From: Chrysomallon squamiferum
Taxonomy: Eukaryota > Mollusca > Gastropoda > Neomphalida > Peltospiridae
Length of the DNA: 64,000 nt
Direction of reading: 5' to 3'
Assembly: GCA_012295275.1 (NCBI GenBank)
Contig: CM022678.1
Coordinates: forward strand, 9,606,574 to 9,670,573
Shown here: in pieces, positions 12,264-24,213 of the stretch
How positions within the stretch are numbered: the first letter of the stretch is position 1
Layout of the letters: each line of letters starts with the position of its first letter
The notes under the pieces: model-generated
The model's input: only the letters and a program-made list of their open reading frames with translations
Database searches by the model: none
Told to the model about the DNA's origin: nothing
Made by a program: the position numbers and the translations under genes

Positions 12264-13334
12264 CTGTTTAAAATACACCATAATATATAAATACAATCAA
12301 AAGCTAATGTAAAGACATTAAACTGACATTATATTGAAAATAAGAAAGTATGTTAATAAAATAATAAGCAGACATTTTATTAGTTTTGACATCATTTTGT
12401 AAACAGGAAACAAGCATGACCTGCTGACTCAAACACAGTGCAAACATAATTACTCATTTCAGACTCTAACCAAAAAACCCCAGACAGAAATGCATTTAAC
12501 ACCACCTTCAAAAATAAAGTTAGACAGAATGAGATACTGACCAATGAGTATTTCAAATAAAGGTATAACCAGACTTGCTAATCTTAATTCATTGTCCAAA
12601 ATCCCACAATAAAGGACAATTCATTATTTATGAGGACTGTTACTGAATCACACCAGTTTGTACAAATGGGAAGAACATAGCAGAATGAAACAAAAAATAG
12701 TTTACAGTAACACATGATAACTACATCAAAACAGACATGAATGCTTTCCAGTCCTGATAACAACATGTTAATGTCATTCTGCATCAGGTTGCTGAATTCA
12801 TTTTGATTACGTATTGCATATTGCAAAGATCAAGAGAATTACAATTAATTACAACTATTTAATTGCTAACATTTTAAAATATGATGATATAATTGATTCA
12901 AACCACAAAAAAGTCCTTTATACCTACAGATCTTTTTGTGCTATTTAAAAAAATATATATATATTTTTTATAACATTAAATGACAGCTGAATAAATTCAT
13001 AAAAACAACAATATCTGTGAATATTAACTTGATCACTATGCATGTGGAAGATACATTTTTTAGGAATATCATTGAGTTTTTATAAAACAGAATAAAAAAA
13101 TGAAGTGCTGATTTAGACAGCTTTTTGCATTATTTTAATTATTATTATTGTTGTTGTTGTGGTAGTGGTGGTTGTTGCTATTATATATTTTCAAATAATT
13201 TATTTAAAATGCTATTTTAGCTGATAAAGAAAAAAGCAAACAAAAAAACATTAATATCCCTTCCCTCAATAATATAAATTAATTTTTTTTTTTTTTAATT
13301 TCCAGCAAACTGCGTAAGTATATAAACTACTTAC

Positions 13335-13546
13335 CTGAAAGGTCTTCCTGTGTCTTTAAACCCAAGCTGGTCAAGAAAACCCCTGAAATGCTGGACATCA
13401 CAGGATCCAAACTTTGTGCTGGTGGTATGATAGCTATATTTAAACAACTATCTTGTTTCATGTATGAGTCACTGTTTCCTACTATTTGTTCAAGATCAGG
13501 CAATTTCGTGGATTTTGTACAGTCCCCTTGTTTTAGCCAGATTTAT
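13335..13546 (-). pseudogene. probable exon of the same minus-strand gene, not in phase
   Basis: A 212-base block between acceptor TTTGTATATTTAG and donor CAG/GTAAGT. One frame is open for about 68 codons, including KLPDLEQIVGNSDSYMKQ and ending LGLKTQEDLS. That frame has a TAA as its first full codon and would need two bases from the previous exon, whereas the exon upstream ends in phase 0. A frame from phase 0 is open for 16 codons only. So a frameshift near the 5' end, a wrong acceptor or a missing exon must be assumed. No family recognised; the peptide is Ser/Leu-rich. Confidence 0.35.
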
Positions 13547-13968
13547 CTAAATATACAAATATAAAAAGAAAAATTAATAAAATAAAAATAAAATAACAAT
13601 AAATAAAAAATCTAAATCTTAATCTACATTATTTAAATGACTGGGTTTTTTTCCAATTGCAGCCCAGGAGCATATGATTAATTTGCACAATAAAATCTTT
13701 GGGAAGAAAAATTTCAGACATGGAAAATTATTATAAATTATCAATGAATTATACTTTAACAATGTTTTAATACTGACTTTATTTATCTGGATATGATGGT
13801 AACATTCAAGAAGCAGCAAAAATAACTTTAAAAAAAAACTAAATCCTTTGTCTGAGCAAACCTTACAATTAATGGCCACTGGCCATTACAAGCCCTGCAT
13901 TCATATTACACACGTACTTAAACACATTACTCTTATTTATTATTATAAAAAATGTTGATACCACTTAC

Positions 13969-14063
13969 TTTAGAACAGTTCTGTGTTTTAGTGCCTTCCT
14001 CTGACTGTCTAGTAACTGTATCAGATGAATTTGTCATCTTCAGTATTTTTCTCTCAAAATCAC
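13969..14063 (-). CDS. probable internal exon, unrecognised minus-strand gene
   Basis: 95 bases between acceptor TTTTGCAG and donor AAA/GTAAGT. Only one frame is open: 31 codons, starting DFERKILKMTNSSD and ending KTQNCSK, needing one base from the previous exon and ending in phase 0. The peptide is polar and Ser/Thr-rich, probably disordered. Neither neighbour fits this phase perfectly, so membership in the same gene rests on strand, spacing and splice signals. Confidence 0.38.
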
Positions 14064-15919
14064 CTGCAAAACCAGAAAGAGATTTAAAATTGTGATAGAA
14101 TTATATCTCATAGGGAAAAAACAAAAACCAATTTATAAATAAAAATTAATGAAAGGCTTTTAATCCCATATCTGCACTAATTACTTCTGCTAGTTAGATT
14201 CTTCAGTAGAATAAAGGTCAGATCTACAGCTATTAATTTAAATGTTATGATAAACATGCACAGAAGTCTTGAATGCCAGTATTTAAAAAAAATAATAATA
14301 TAAATAAATTAAATATTAAAAATAAAATTAAAAATTAAATATAAATAAAAAGATACAAAGATAAAAAAGATAAAAGAGATAAGAGTGAAGATAAATAAAA
14401 ATTCACAAATTTAAAGTGAAGTAAATCAACATTAAAACAAAAATCATTGCATAATGCATTACAGAATTGTTAAAAATATTAAACTTGTTTAACAAATCCT
14501 GAAAGATAAAAAAAAAACATGCAAATTTAAAGTAATAGAAAATCAAAACTTCTATCTTAAAGCTTGTAATTTGAAACTTTTATTCGCAGTTGTAAAATTA
14601 CTTAATGTAAACAATAAACAAATAAAGTATTTTCTAATAATCTAACAAACTGAAGAGGCAACATTTCACTGTAAATATTATAACCAAACTGATTAAAACA
14701 AAAAACAGATGAACACAGAAATTATTTATATTTTATTTACAATGAAAATAAATTTCAACTTTACAAACAAACAAATAACAAAACACAAAATTGTAAATAC
14801 CATATTTATTATAAAAATAATCTTAATTTATTGCTATCTAAGCATCATTTCTATGAAATCTATGGAAAAATAAATAAATATATATTCAAAATAGCTAACC
14901 TGAAATATATTTTATTTGATATATTTATTGAATTATATAAACATAAAACAACTTCAAGTAAGATATAACATAGAAATAAACAAACAAATGATTACATTTT
15001 CTTTGATAATTATTATAAAATTACTTTATGGTGAAAACTAAAATGTGAGTATGAAAAAGCAGTATTTATTTCCTAATTAAATTTTAATTGTTACTTTCTT
15101 AATAAAACAAAATAAGGCAAACAACTGTTCTTGAGCTTATACTTTGAAGTTATATCACTTGATATTATTAAAATTCTGTATTTGCTGGAATTCTTAAAAA
15201 CTTTTCATATTTTATTATACCGTAATAAAATGTATGGTGACATCAGTTTTAAAAAGATTATTTTGATTATTATTAAGTTTTGCTATGTTTGTGCAAGTCA
15301 TAACTTTACTTAAAAACTGTTAAGGTTTATTATGTCAAAAAGTGCAAGAGTTGGTAAAATTTAAAATTTATTTATCAAAAAGACATATATTTCCTTAATT
15401 GTTAAAAAAACTCTTAAAACAATAAATGGAGTAAGTTAATAATAATAATAGTAATAATAATAATAATAGTGAAAATAAATAAATATATATGTATTGCTAG
15501 TTAATATTCTCAGTAACAGTAACGTGTGAACATAGAAAGTGAACATTTAACAATATTAAAAACAAAGGTGTTTTATTTAACTGATTAAAAAGCTCATTCT
15601 GATTTTTATTAAGACCAATAGTAAATAAATAAATGAAATGTACAACAATTAATGTTTTTACTTTAGTAAAATAAAGAAGGAAAAATGTATATTGATAACC
15701 AAACTTACAAAAACATATTTCTTTACAATTACTGGCTAATGATCACTTAAAATTAATAAATAAAATAAAAACAAATTTTCACCTATAAAAATAACCCATT
15801 AATAATAAATCTTATTACAAACAGTGTGTTTTTTCATCATCATTCTTATCTATTAATTTTATGTTACTGTGATTACATGTGAAAACATCATAGCAAAACA
15901 TAATTAAAACTTTACTTAC
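14064..15919. other. AT-rich intron-like stretch
   Basis: Very AT-rich, with AAT-type runs at about 14290-14400 and 15435-15485. No open exon with splice signals seen on either strand. Confidence 0.45.
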
Positions 15920-15971
15920 CTTTTCACCGCTAACATTTCCTGCATTTTCAGCTGGCTTATTGTCATCCATT
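15920..15971 (-). CDS. possible start exon, unrecognised minus-strand gene
   Basis: Acceptor TTGTGTTTCAG, then A-ATG and 17 codons reading MDDNKPAENAGNVSGEK, then donor AAG/GTAAGT. It could be a first coding exon with the ATG one base inside. A second frame (starting WMTISQLKMQEM) is also open, so the choice is uncertain. The MDD frame ends in phase 0, which does not fit the exon at 13969-14063. Confidence 0.3.
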
Positions 15972-16682
15972 CTGAAACACAAATAACACAGTAATAAATC
16001 CAGTAAGTCAGCAGGTAATTTAAATATTTTGGAAAAACACAAAGAATTACTAAGAAATATATTTAAAATAATTTTAAAAATAATAGTTACAAAAAAAATC
16101 ATTATTTGCAAATGCAGCTTGGTGATTTACGGAGTTCACTAACAGGTTTCACACAGCAGTTTGGTCACAAGAAGGGAAGGAACTCTGCCTGTTACACTTA
16201 CTGTGGAACACTGAAATACAAATTCACTACCTAGATTTTATTGTTTTATTTCATGCAGCTGCATACCACCATGATGAAAACGACAAATGAGTTGAGAAAA
16301 GAAAACAAAGAAATAAAAGAACACTTAGCTACCTGGTCAAAGTATTTGTCATTGTGATGTTTATTATGGGTGAAACTCTGCTATTGTCACCTTGACCATC
16401 ACAGTATGATGACTACTTATCAAGCTGACTGTTTCTCATGCAGACTGTATAATCTACATCTATGTATCAATTCATCATCTATCTGTTCATCTGTCAGTGT
16501 TTATAGACATTTTTAAAACTTTTTATTAAAGTTAAAATAAAGCATGGTTATCACTTAACCTGTTCTATAATGAGCTTCTCTTCAAAGTAAATATTTTGAA
16601 ACCATCTCTCAGTTTCAGTTGTCTGGTATACCTTTACCTCCACCCTATTTTCTCTAATACATTTATTTAAAAGGGCACTTAC

Positions 16683-16829
16683 CTGGAAACCCATCCATAT
16701 TTCTTCATGTCTACTGAGCTTCTTGTTTACAATAAAAGTTGGTATAACCTTTACACCTCTTCTTTTCAGTATCAGTCTGTGATGTAGATAATAAAACATC
16801 TCCTTAATTTCAGGTCTTCTCACTTCTTC
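16683..16829 (-). CDS. intact 49-codon internal exon, unrecognised protein
   Basis: 147 bases, phase 0 at both ends, acceptor with a long pyrimidine run ending TTAAAAAG and donor CAG/GTAAGT. Fully open peptide beginning EEVRRPEIKEMFYYLHHRLI and containing a GVKVIPTFIVN segment, then RHEEIWMGFQ at the end. Basic and rich in aromatic residues; it looks like part of a folded domain. I cannot name the family. It may be the upstream part of the minus-strand gene at 10.5-16 kb or belong to a separate gene. Confidence 0.5.
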
Positions 16830-17252
16830 CTTTTTAATAGAAAAAAAAGAAGAAGAAGAAATTAATCTTCACTTTTCACTATGGACTGTGCTTTTTATAA
16901 AGTTAAAATTGAGATTTAATGTGCTACTCTATCAGCTTTCCAAAAACTTAAATAAGGAAAAAGTAATAACACATTATAAAAATTTTTTTTTTTTTGTAAG
17001 TTTCACATTAATTATGGACTGTGAAGAATGTATATTTTACTCAATTTACTTTTTCACTGTTCATTATAAAATTATTATACTCTTATTATACCCATAATTT
17101 TTTTGAAATAAGTTTTTATTTTTTATTCTAAAAAAAACTGGTTTGGAAAATCAATATTTATATATTTTCCATTGTTAATAATGAAAAATACATAGATTGT
17201 TCAGTATTAATTTTCTTATTGAATTTTTATTTATTTATTTTAAATTTTCTGA

Positions 17253-17295
<43 letters not shown>

Positions 17296-17431
17296 CAATA
17301 AATAAATAAAATAAAATTTTAAAAAGTTTGATTAGTTTAAATTTCTGTTGTTTAAGAAAATGAGAACTGATATAAACACTACAATCTTAGCGGTCCTTAG
17401 GTCCGAATCGTGAGCGCTACCAATCGTTTTT

Positions 17432-17464
<33 letters not shown>

Positions 17465-18199
17465 ATGCCTACCTTCATGTCATTAACATTATTAATAAGT
17501 GAATATTTCTTATCAGCGAATTCGAAATGAACTGTTATCGTTCAATAGTAAACGAAGATTAAAATGTTTTTCTAGCACACGCGAAGTGACGTGCGTGGCG
17601 GAAATGAGTCTCGATTACGATATTAGTTTCAAGTCATCTCAAAAGGAAAAAGACTACCGTGTATCAAACATTTCGGAGGCGAAGACAAAATAAAAACCTT
17701 TTTCTTTTTATGCTCTTTAATACTGTTAAATCTCGTTAAAACATTAATCTCTTATTTCTTCAGGCATATCTAATTATCACTGTAAGACTGTATTTTAAGT
17801 AACAGAAAACTATATTAATTTCTCCTGTATTTCTAACATATTTTTTTTTAAAAAAGTCTGCTACCATTACAGCCGTTTATACGAAAAAACTAATATTCAG
17901 ATAAAGAATTTTTTTTTAATTATAAATACATTAGTCTACTTTATCACATTCTGACAAAATTTTCAGCCGATAACTTGATTATAACCTGCTGAATAATTTA
18001 GTGTTCTATATTTTCATTAATTATTAACACCTTTATTTTTGTTTATTTATTTTTTAACTAGGTTTTAAATTTATCTGGAAACTGTTTCGCACCCCAGGCT
18101 TTCCGAGCTGTGTGTTTGGCAATGTGTTCTAACACAACAGTGATTTTCCTTAGCCTCACCACCAACAAAACAGACACTGAGAGTGCTGTGAGTAATCTT
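16830..18199. other. non-coding stretch with a CpG-bearing block
   Basis: (AAT)n at 17256-17293 and a poly-T run at 17428-17463. Between about 17380 and 17690 the CpG content rises (GTGAGCGCTACC, ACGCGAAGTGACGTGCGTGGCGG). A 64-codon open frame at 17499-17693 crosses this block but matches nothing I know. The block lies upstream of the minus-strand exon at 16829, so it could be a promoter or untranslated first exon of that gene. That is inference only. Confidence 0.3.
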
Positions 18200-18333
18200 A
18201 ATTATAACTGTTTTATGATAATAATAATAATAGTAATAATAGCAATAATAATAATAATAAAACCCAATAACAAATTATTTTTATATTTATATATATATGT
18301 ATAATTGTGAAAAACAAATTCTTGTTTTCTCTT

Positions 18334-18364
<31 letters not shown>

Positions 18365-18625
18365 TTGTCATTATTATTTTTATTGTTATTATTAATATTA
18401 TTATTGTCATTTTTATTGTTATTATTAATTGTCCAGTATTATCAGTTAGGTAATAAATATTGCTACTTCTGCTATTACCACTGTTACTACTGTTATTCTA
18501 CTACTGAAAAATTAGTTACTAACAGTGACTTTCAACACACTAAATCTATTACCAATAATTATATATCTATTTACCACTATATCTGTTACTGCTATTTCTA
18601 CACATTATTTGTTCTACTATTACTG

Positions 18626-18663
<38 letters not shown>

Positions 18664-19085
18664 GTGGTGTCTGCAGTTATTTATTACCTCCTCTTATTGT
18701 ATTTACTACTACTAATACTAGAACTATTACCACTAGTGCTATTACTAGTACTATTACTACAACTATTATCTCTATTACTATTACTAGTACTGTTACTACT
18801 AATACAACTATTACCACTATTACTATTCCTAGTGTTGTTACCAGTAATACCACAGCTATGAATTCTGCTGCTGCTGCTTCTACTACTACTACAACAACAG
18901 CAACTTCTACTACTGCTGCCAATGCTACTACTACTATTACTAATACTAAAACTACTACAACTACTGCTGTGTCAACTACTATAACCAACAGTACCATTGT
19001 TACTACTAGTTCTGTTGCTAGTATTACTACAACTTGTACAACTACAACTACTACTACTGCTGTTGTTACTATTCTACTGTCAAAA
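18200..19085. repeat. degenerate trinucleotide region (AAT, CTT, ACT units)
   Basis: Starts with AAT and (CTT)n units (pure CTT at about 18327-18363), then an ACT-dominated region with pure units at 18623-18662 and an interrupted continuation to about 19085. Because ACN and its reverse complement lack stop-prone triplets in several frames, long frames stay open on both strands: a Thr-rich 193-codon frame on plus and a Val-rich one on minus. I read these as repeat by-products, not genes. Confidence 0.75.
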
Positions 19086-19375
19086 CATTATGATGTCTTC
19101 TACTAACTACATTTTTCATTATATATATTTATTTTTAATTTATTAACTTTTTTAATTTATTTATTTATTTATAGTGGTTTAATTTGATATCTACTGATAT
19201 GAAACTTCTATCATATTATATTTATTTATTTATTTATTTATTTTCAGAGCTAAGGCTCCACTGATATGAAACTCCTAAATATTTTTTGAACTTTTTCTGT
19301 TTTGTTTTTCTGCTGATAGTTAAGATATAGTTGCCAAGTTTCTTAATACTGTTTTTCATTTATTTCAGTTATTCC

Positions 19376-19554
19376 AGAATCCAAATCAGACACAAGTTCT
19401 GTACAGGAATTAAGTCTGAACTGCAGTTGTTTAACCAACCAGCTGTTTGAGTTTCCATGGAAAACTCCTTTCTTTGACAGATGTGGACATTGGAAATAAT
19501 CTTGATCTTTGTGTATCTGTCACTGACGATTTAGTTAAACTTACTTCAGGTAAT
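19376..19554 (+). other. possible exon(s), unassigned
   Basis: Less AT-rich block after acceptor TTTATTTCAG. One frame is open for about 40 codons (starting IPESKSDTSSVQELS). Inside it a second acceptor, CTTTGACAG, is followed by a 22-codon open segment beginning DVDIGNNLDLCVSV and ending at donor CAG/GTAATT. Same strand as the ErbB fragment 1.8 kb downstream, but no ErbB extracellular cysteine pattern is seen. Coding status unproven. Confidence 0.22.
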
Positions 19555-19621
19555 TGTCTTTTTTAAAGTAAACACTTTTTCTTGAATTTTATAAATTTTA
19601 AATGACTATTCTCTTTTTAGC

Positions 19622-19743
<122 letters not shown>

Positions 19744-20596
19744 GCATATTCTATCTGTAAATATCTCTTTGTTTTTATTTTCTGATTTCTTTCTTTATCC
19801 ATCTTTATCACCCTCATTCTACTTAACACTCTCTTCAATCTGTATTTTCTTTTTCAATCTCTGTGTGTATTTTCTTTTTCAATCTCTGTGTGCGTGTGGT
19901 TTTTTGTGAAAATTAACTGAGTTGATTAACTTAATAACTGAGATAATTAGTTGTTATAACTGAAACAACTGAATTGATGATCTTAGTTAACTAAATAACA
20001 GGATTTGCTCTATGTCACTGAATTGAAATTGCTTAACAAACTGTAACCACAATCACATCACACTTTTTATTTTTCAACTCCATGGTGTTGTTATAAAAGT
20101 GTGTCACTTGGAGATTAAGCAGAGAAGGAAAAGGTCAGGAGGGGAAACCAAAGTTTTTGAAAAACGTTGTCTTTACAGATAAGTATGGTAAGCACTGGTC
20201 TATTTTTCTTTTGATAGGGTGTAATGTGCAATTAAACTGTGTCAGTAACATTTATTATACCCAAAATTTAATGTTTTACTGTGTCCTCCATGCAGAATCT
20301 TATTTTGTTCCACATATGACCTTTCTCGTATCATTAATCTAAATTACTTAAACCTATGTTTTAGGATTGTATAATGTATTATTATCAAGTCACCTGTATG
20401 TCATAATTAAATAATTAACTTGTACCTTAACCTGTGTTCTGTTTATTTGTCTAGTGGGACAGACATATTGATTTATATAGATTGCTGTCAATTTAGTGTT
20501 TATCTTCCTTGTTAGGTGGCCATTAAAGCACCTTGTTACCCTAGACTGAGTCTTAATAAAACATACAAGATGTTTAAACATATGGGCCCCAGGACA

Positions 20597-20790
20597 CCTT
20601 ATTAACTGAGTTAATTAACTTTTACAGCTGAAACAATTAATTTATTATCTTAGTCAGTTAACTAAATAACATGATTAACCTTATTAACTGAGTTAATTAA
20701 CTTTTACAACTGAAACAATTAATTTGTTATCTTAGTCAGTTAACTAAATAACATGATTAACCTTATTAACTGAGATATTTATATTCCCAT
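20597..20790. repeat. 82-base tandem repeat, two full copies plus a partial one
   Basis: Unit beginning CCTTATTAACTGAGTTAATT repeats at 20597, 20679 and, partially, 20761, with only a few differences between the first two. A diverged relative of the same sequence (AACTGAGTTGATTAACTT) is seen at about 19914-19995. No coding content. Confidence 0.85.
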
Positions 20791-21363
20791 TAAATTATTA
20801 ACTAAGATAATTATAAATCTAACTGGTTATTTGTTAACATAGGATTTAACTCAACAGCAGTCATAATTGAAATATTAACTGAAAACATAGATAGTTAATT
20901 AACAAGTTAATTCAGTGTTGAATGTGAGACTGCTCAGTGAGTGAAATGAGTGATTCACTGAGAAGTCTGAAATATTAAATATTAAGCCTGGGATTGTGGT
21001 ATGATGCCGATAAGAGAGAGTAGAAACCATCTGACACATGGTCTGTTTTTACTGATCAGCAGGAAGGGCTATTTTATGTGAACCTTCTCATAAACATTTT
21101 TTCAACTCCATGCTGTGGAGCTCTGGGGTTTGGAAAATATGTTACCAGCTTTTACTTGAGGAATTAATTTTATTTTATTTTTATTATTATTGTTATTGTT
21201 ATTGTTATTATTATTATTATTTTTATTATTATTGTTATTGTTATTATTTTCATTTTACATAGTTTCAGATTTTTATTTTTATTTTCACATGAAAAAGAAG
21301 AAAACTGTAATAAACTTTATAGAGTTTTTTCAGAATGTATTTTTGAATTTTTATTTTCACAAG

Positions 21364-21429
21364 AGAGCAAAGGCGAAGAGGAAGACTGAGGCAATCAGAG
21401 CTAAGATGTCTGGTCATGAAGAAACTGAG
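21364..21429 (+). pseudogene. ErbB/EGFR-family receptor: juxtamembrane exon
   Basis: 22 codons, phase 0 at both ends, acceptor ATTTTTATTTTCACAAG and donor GAG/GTGAGT. The peptide RAKAKRKTEAIRAKM is the basic juxtamembrane stretch that follows the membrane segment of ErbB receptors, where it binds inner-leaflet lipids and forms the activating juxtamembrane latch; it ends SGHEETE, corresponding to the ELVE region of vertebrate receptors. It joins in phase to the next exon (PLTVKPD...), matching the conserved ELVEPLTP order. The Leu-rich run encoded just upstream is a translated (TTA/TTG)n microsatellite, not a transmembrane exon. No extracellular-domain exon was found upstream. Confidence 0.7.
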
Positions 21430-21719
21430 GTGAGTTTCTTTTATCAGACTGATCTGATATTAAGCACGCACTTATTTTTCTTATATATATATTATAGATA
21501 TTATATTCACATTTCTGTGTGCAGTAACTTTTTTTATGTAATATGTTTATATTATATATTTGCCTAAACAATTGTCCTTCAGTCATATCACATTCAAATG
21601 ATTCTTTTATGTACAAAATTATAAAAGTTTGTTAGCCAGTGGTTCTTAATCTGATACAAATGCATGATGCAGGATGGTAAAGACACACACACATCTATAA
21701 ATAAATGTTTTTATTTCAG

Positions 21720-21824
21720 CCCCTGACAGTTAAACCCGACCCCACCCAGCTTAGACTGATAAAAGAATCTGAACTGAAACAAGGAGGAATTGTTGGCTCC
21801 GGAGTATTTGGAACGGTATATAAG
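21720..21824 (+). pseudogene. ErbB/EGFR-family receptor: start of kinase domain, glycine loop
   Basis: 35 codons, phase 0 at both ends, acceptor TTTATTTCAG and donor AAG/GTGAGA. Reads PLTVKPDPTQLRLIKESEL, then KQGGIVGSGVFGTVYK. The segment LRLIKESEL corresponds to LRILKETEL of vertebrate ErbBs, and GSGVFGTVYK is the ATP-binding glycine-rich loop (GxGxFGxVYK). No lesion in this exon. In a working receptor it would bind ATP for trans-phosphorylation of tyrosines after EGF-type ligand binding. The downstream exons are disrupted, so this is called as part of a pseudogene. Confidence 0.85.
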
Positions 21825-22150
21825 GTGAGAATAAAATTACACATCTTTATCTACCTCCAACCACAAGCTGATGGATGTTAAATGTTATAATGTTACTACT
21901 AAAAATACTACTACAACTTCATCTACTATCACAACTACTACTTATATAATTACCTTTGGTATCATTACTGTTGCTACTACTGCTACTAGTATTATTTTAT
22001 TACTATTATTATTACTATTATTATTATTATTGTTACTAGTATTATTTTCGCTTTTATTATTTTATTATCATTACTATTATTACTGTCATTATTATTGTTA
22101 TTATTATTAATCATTACTATTATATTATTGTTGTTGTTGTTGTTAACCAG

Positions 22151-22418
22151 GGATACTGGATACCAGAAGGAGAAAAGGTCGAGATTCCAGTAGCTATTAA
22201 AGAGTTACAGGATGGGACTCCTAACCAGATCAAGGAGCTGTTGGAGGAGGTATGAGTGATGGTGTCAATGAAGCATCCTTGTTGTGTCAGAATCCTCGCA
22301 GTGTGTACAGATGATGTTGATCACTTAGCTGATGTCACTTGGCTGTGTTCTCGTGAGAAAAAACAAAGACCACATTGGATCTAAAGTCCTCCTCAACTGA
22401 TGTACTCAGATAGCCAGG
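22151..22418 (+). pseudogene. ErbB/EGFR-family receptor: VAIK lysine to middle of kinase domain, two stops and a frameshift
   Basis: Follows acceptor TTGTTAACCAG. The first 33 codons read [19 protein letters not shown] and on to ELLEE: the WIPEGE signature and the catalytic VAIK lysine of ErbB kinases. A GTATGA here looks like a donor, but similarity continues in frame: a TGA (22253-22255) sits where the EAYVM segment has its tyrosine, then VMVSMKHPCCVRILAVC matches the alpha-C/beta-4 region. After about 22337 the match moves to another frame: LGCVLVRKNKDHIGSKVLLN, then TGA (22398-22400) at the position of a Trp that is invariant in ErbBs (LLNWC), then CTQIAR and donor AGG/GTGAGT. So one exon, two nonsense codons, one net frame-changing deletion of about five bases near 22320-22337, plus loss of about two codons near 22352. 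Confidence 0.82.
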
Positions 22419-22807
22419 GTGAGTGTTGTCAAATATACACCCATATATACACATACACAGATACACAACAATCAAAACACACCAAACACACATCACACAC
22501 ACAATACTCGGATACACACAACACAAGTTTTGTTTTCACATTTTCTTGTTTGTTTTGTTTTTGTTTTTTGTTTGTTTGTCGTTGTTTATTTTTTGTTTTG
22601 TTTTTTAAATTGGTGTAGTTTTCTAGATCCAATAGAAAGTAGTTGATTTTCTTCCCCTATTTAAATTTTTTTTTTTTTCCTTTTAAAGGTTAATTAGAAT
22701 CTTTGTTAGTCAGCTTTAAAAAACAATAAATAAATAAATAAGTAAATACATTTTCAAGATTTCAAAACTTATAACAATTTTATGCAATAATAATAAAATA
22801 ATAATAA

Positions 22808-22848
<41 letters not shown>

Positions 22849-22973
22849 AAAACAACAATAATAATTATAACAGTAATAGTAATAACAGTAATAATAGTAG
22901 TAATGTGGTAGTAGTAGTAATAATAATAAATGTAATAAAAGTACTAATAATAGTAATAATAACAGTAATAAGG

Positions 22974-23027
<54 letters not shown>

Positions 23028-23076
23028 TTACTGAAATTGTGAATAAAGTTTTGTTTTATTTTTTATCTTTGTACAG
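22419..23076. other. intron-like stretch where the catalytic-loop exon is missing
   Basis: Between the IAR end of one kinase exon and the LTDFG exon an ErbB kinase should encode about 22 residues including HRDLAARN. No such segment was found in any frame here. The stretch holds CA-rich and TGTTT-rich low complexity, a (TAG)n tract at 22808-22845 and (AAT)n at 22977-23023. Confidence 0.6.
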
Positions 23077-23165
23077 TACAACCCCCGAATCAGAAGCTCA
23101 CAGACTTTGGATTAGCTAAACTTCTTCATTACAGTAAGGAAGGGTTCTAAGCAGGTGGTGGAAAA
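23077..23165 (+). pseudogene. ErbB/EGFR-family receptor: activation-segment exon with stop
   Basis: Acceptor TTTGTACAG, donor AAA/GTGAGT. Reading QPPNQKLTDFGLAKLLHY: the magnesium-binding DFG motif and the ErbB-typical LAKLL sequence that follows it (the DFGLAKLL hallmark). Then SKEGF, a TAA stop at 23148-23150, then AGGGK, which corresponds to the AEGGK / AAGGK that leads into PIKWMALE. The stop lies inside the activation loop, close to the regulatory tyrosine position. One residue seems lost before KLTDFG compared with other ErbBs. Confidence 0.8.
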
Positions 23166-24049
23166 GTGAGTGGAACAGTAGTAATTCACATTTCTTACTA
23201 ATCAATTGGTTCAAATTCAGATTTTGAATATTTAAGTTTAAATTCTGTTTTCTTATTAATAGGAACATTGAAGAACTGGAATTCTGAATAGTTGAAATTC
23301 AGTTTTCTCATTAATAGGGAACTCAAAAACTGAAACTTGGAATAGTCTTAATTCAGTTTTTTTTATTAATTGGGAACATTGATATGCTGAAATTTAGAAA
23401 AGATTAAATTTGAGATATTATGGTATAAACTGGAAAATGTATGAAATATTAGATTTTATTCTTTTTCACTGTTTGAGATGCCAATCAAGTGGTTAGCTCT
23501 TGACAGAATATTCACACACAAAACTGAGGTCTGGAGTTATGGTATAACCTTCTTTTTAATTTTTTTTAACTTTGTTTTTAAATTTTAATGCAGAAATGAC
23601 ATTTGAATATGATATACCTGTAAGATGCATCAATTTTATCATTCTGCTTGTAAAATGAAAAATATATATAACAAAGTGTACTTAGAAGAGCAAACAGTCT
23701 AAACACATTTCTCTTACTTGTTTGTATGTGGGTGTGTGTGTGTCCAGGATTATTTGAGTCATTTTGAAATTAATATTTTTTAATACTAATTTTTAATAAT
23801 GATAAAGTATGAAAATTAATATTACAGGTTCATTAACTTAATTTTTCTAGTCTTGCTTGGTGATAGTAAAAATATTTCACTGATACAGAATGTAAACAAA
23901 TTTTAAACTGATGGAGGTAACTAAATTTTTAAAATAATTTTTTGTTGTCATAAACATTGTCCTGGCAAAGACACTGAAACAAAGGTTTTGATCCGAATAT
24001 TATGCATAATTATACATATGTATAGATGTTGGATCTATTTATGTATTTG

Positions 24050-24094
<45 letters not shown>

Positions 24095-24213
24095 TGTGTA
24101 TTTGTGTGTTTGTGAGAATGTATGTATTTGTGTGTAAGAGTGTGTGTGTGTGTCCAGTATTACATGGTTGAAATCACTCGGGATATTTTGGGATTATTAA
24201 AACAAATTTTCAG
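23166..24213. other. AT-rich stretch, missing P+1 to alpha-H exon
   Basis: The part of the C-lobe from PIKWMALE through SDVWSFG and the alpha-H helix is not found in any frame. The stretch contains AT-rich sequence and a (GT)n tract at 24053-24091. Confidence 0.5.

Noticed and set aside
18525-19106. 193-codon Thr-rich open frame as a mucin gene
   Set aside because: Entirely made of ACT-type triplets, open on both strands, no signal peptide, start or splice context.
21190-21363. Leu-rich frame before the ErbB juxtamembrane exon that looks like a transmembrane segment
   Set aside because: It is the translation of a (TTA/TTG/TTC)n microsatellite that runs into intron sequence; the splice acceptor just before AGAGCAAAGG separates it from the exon.
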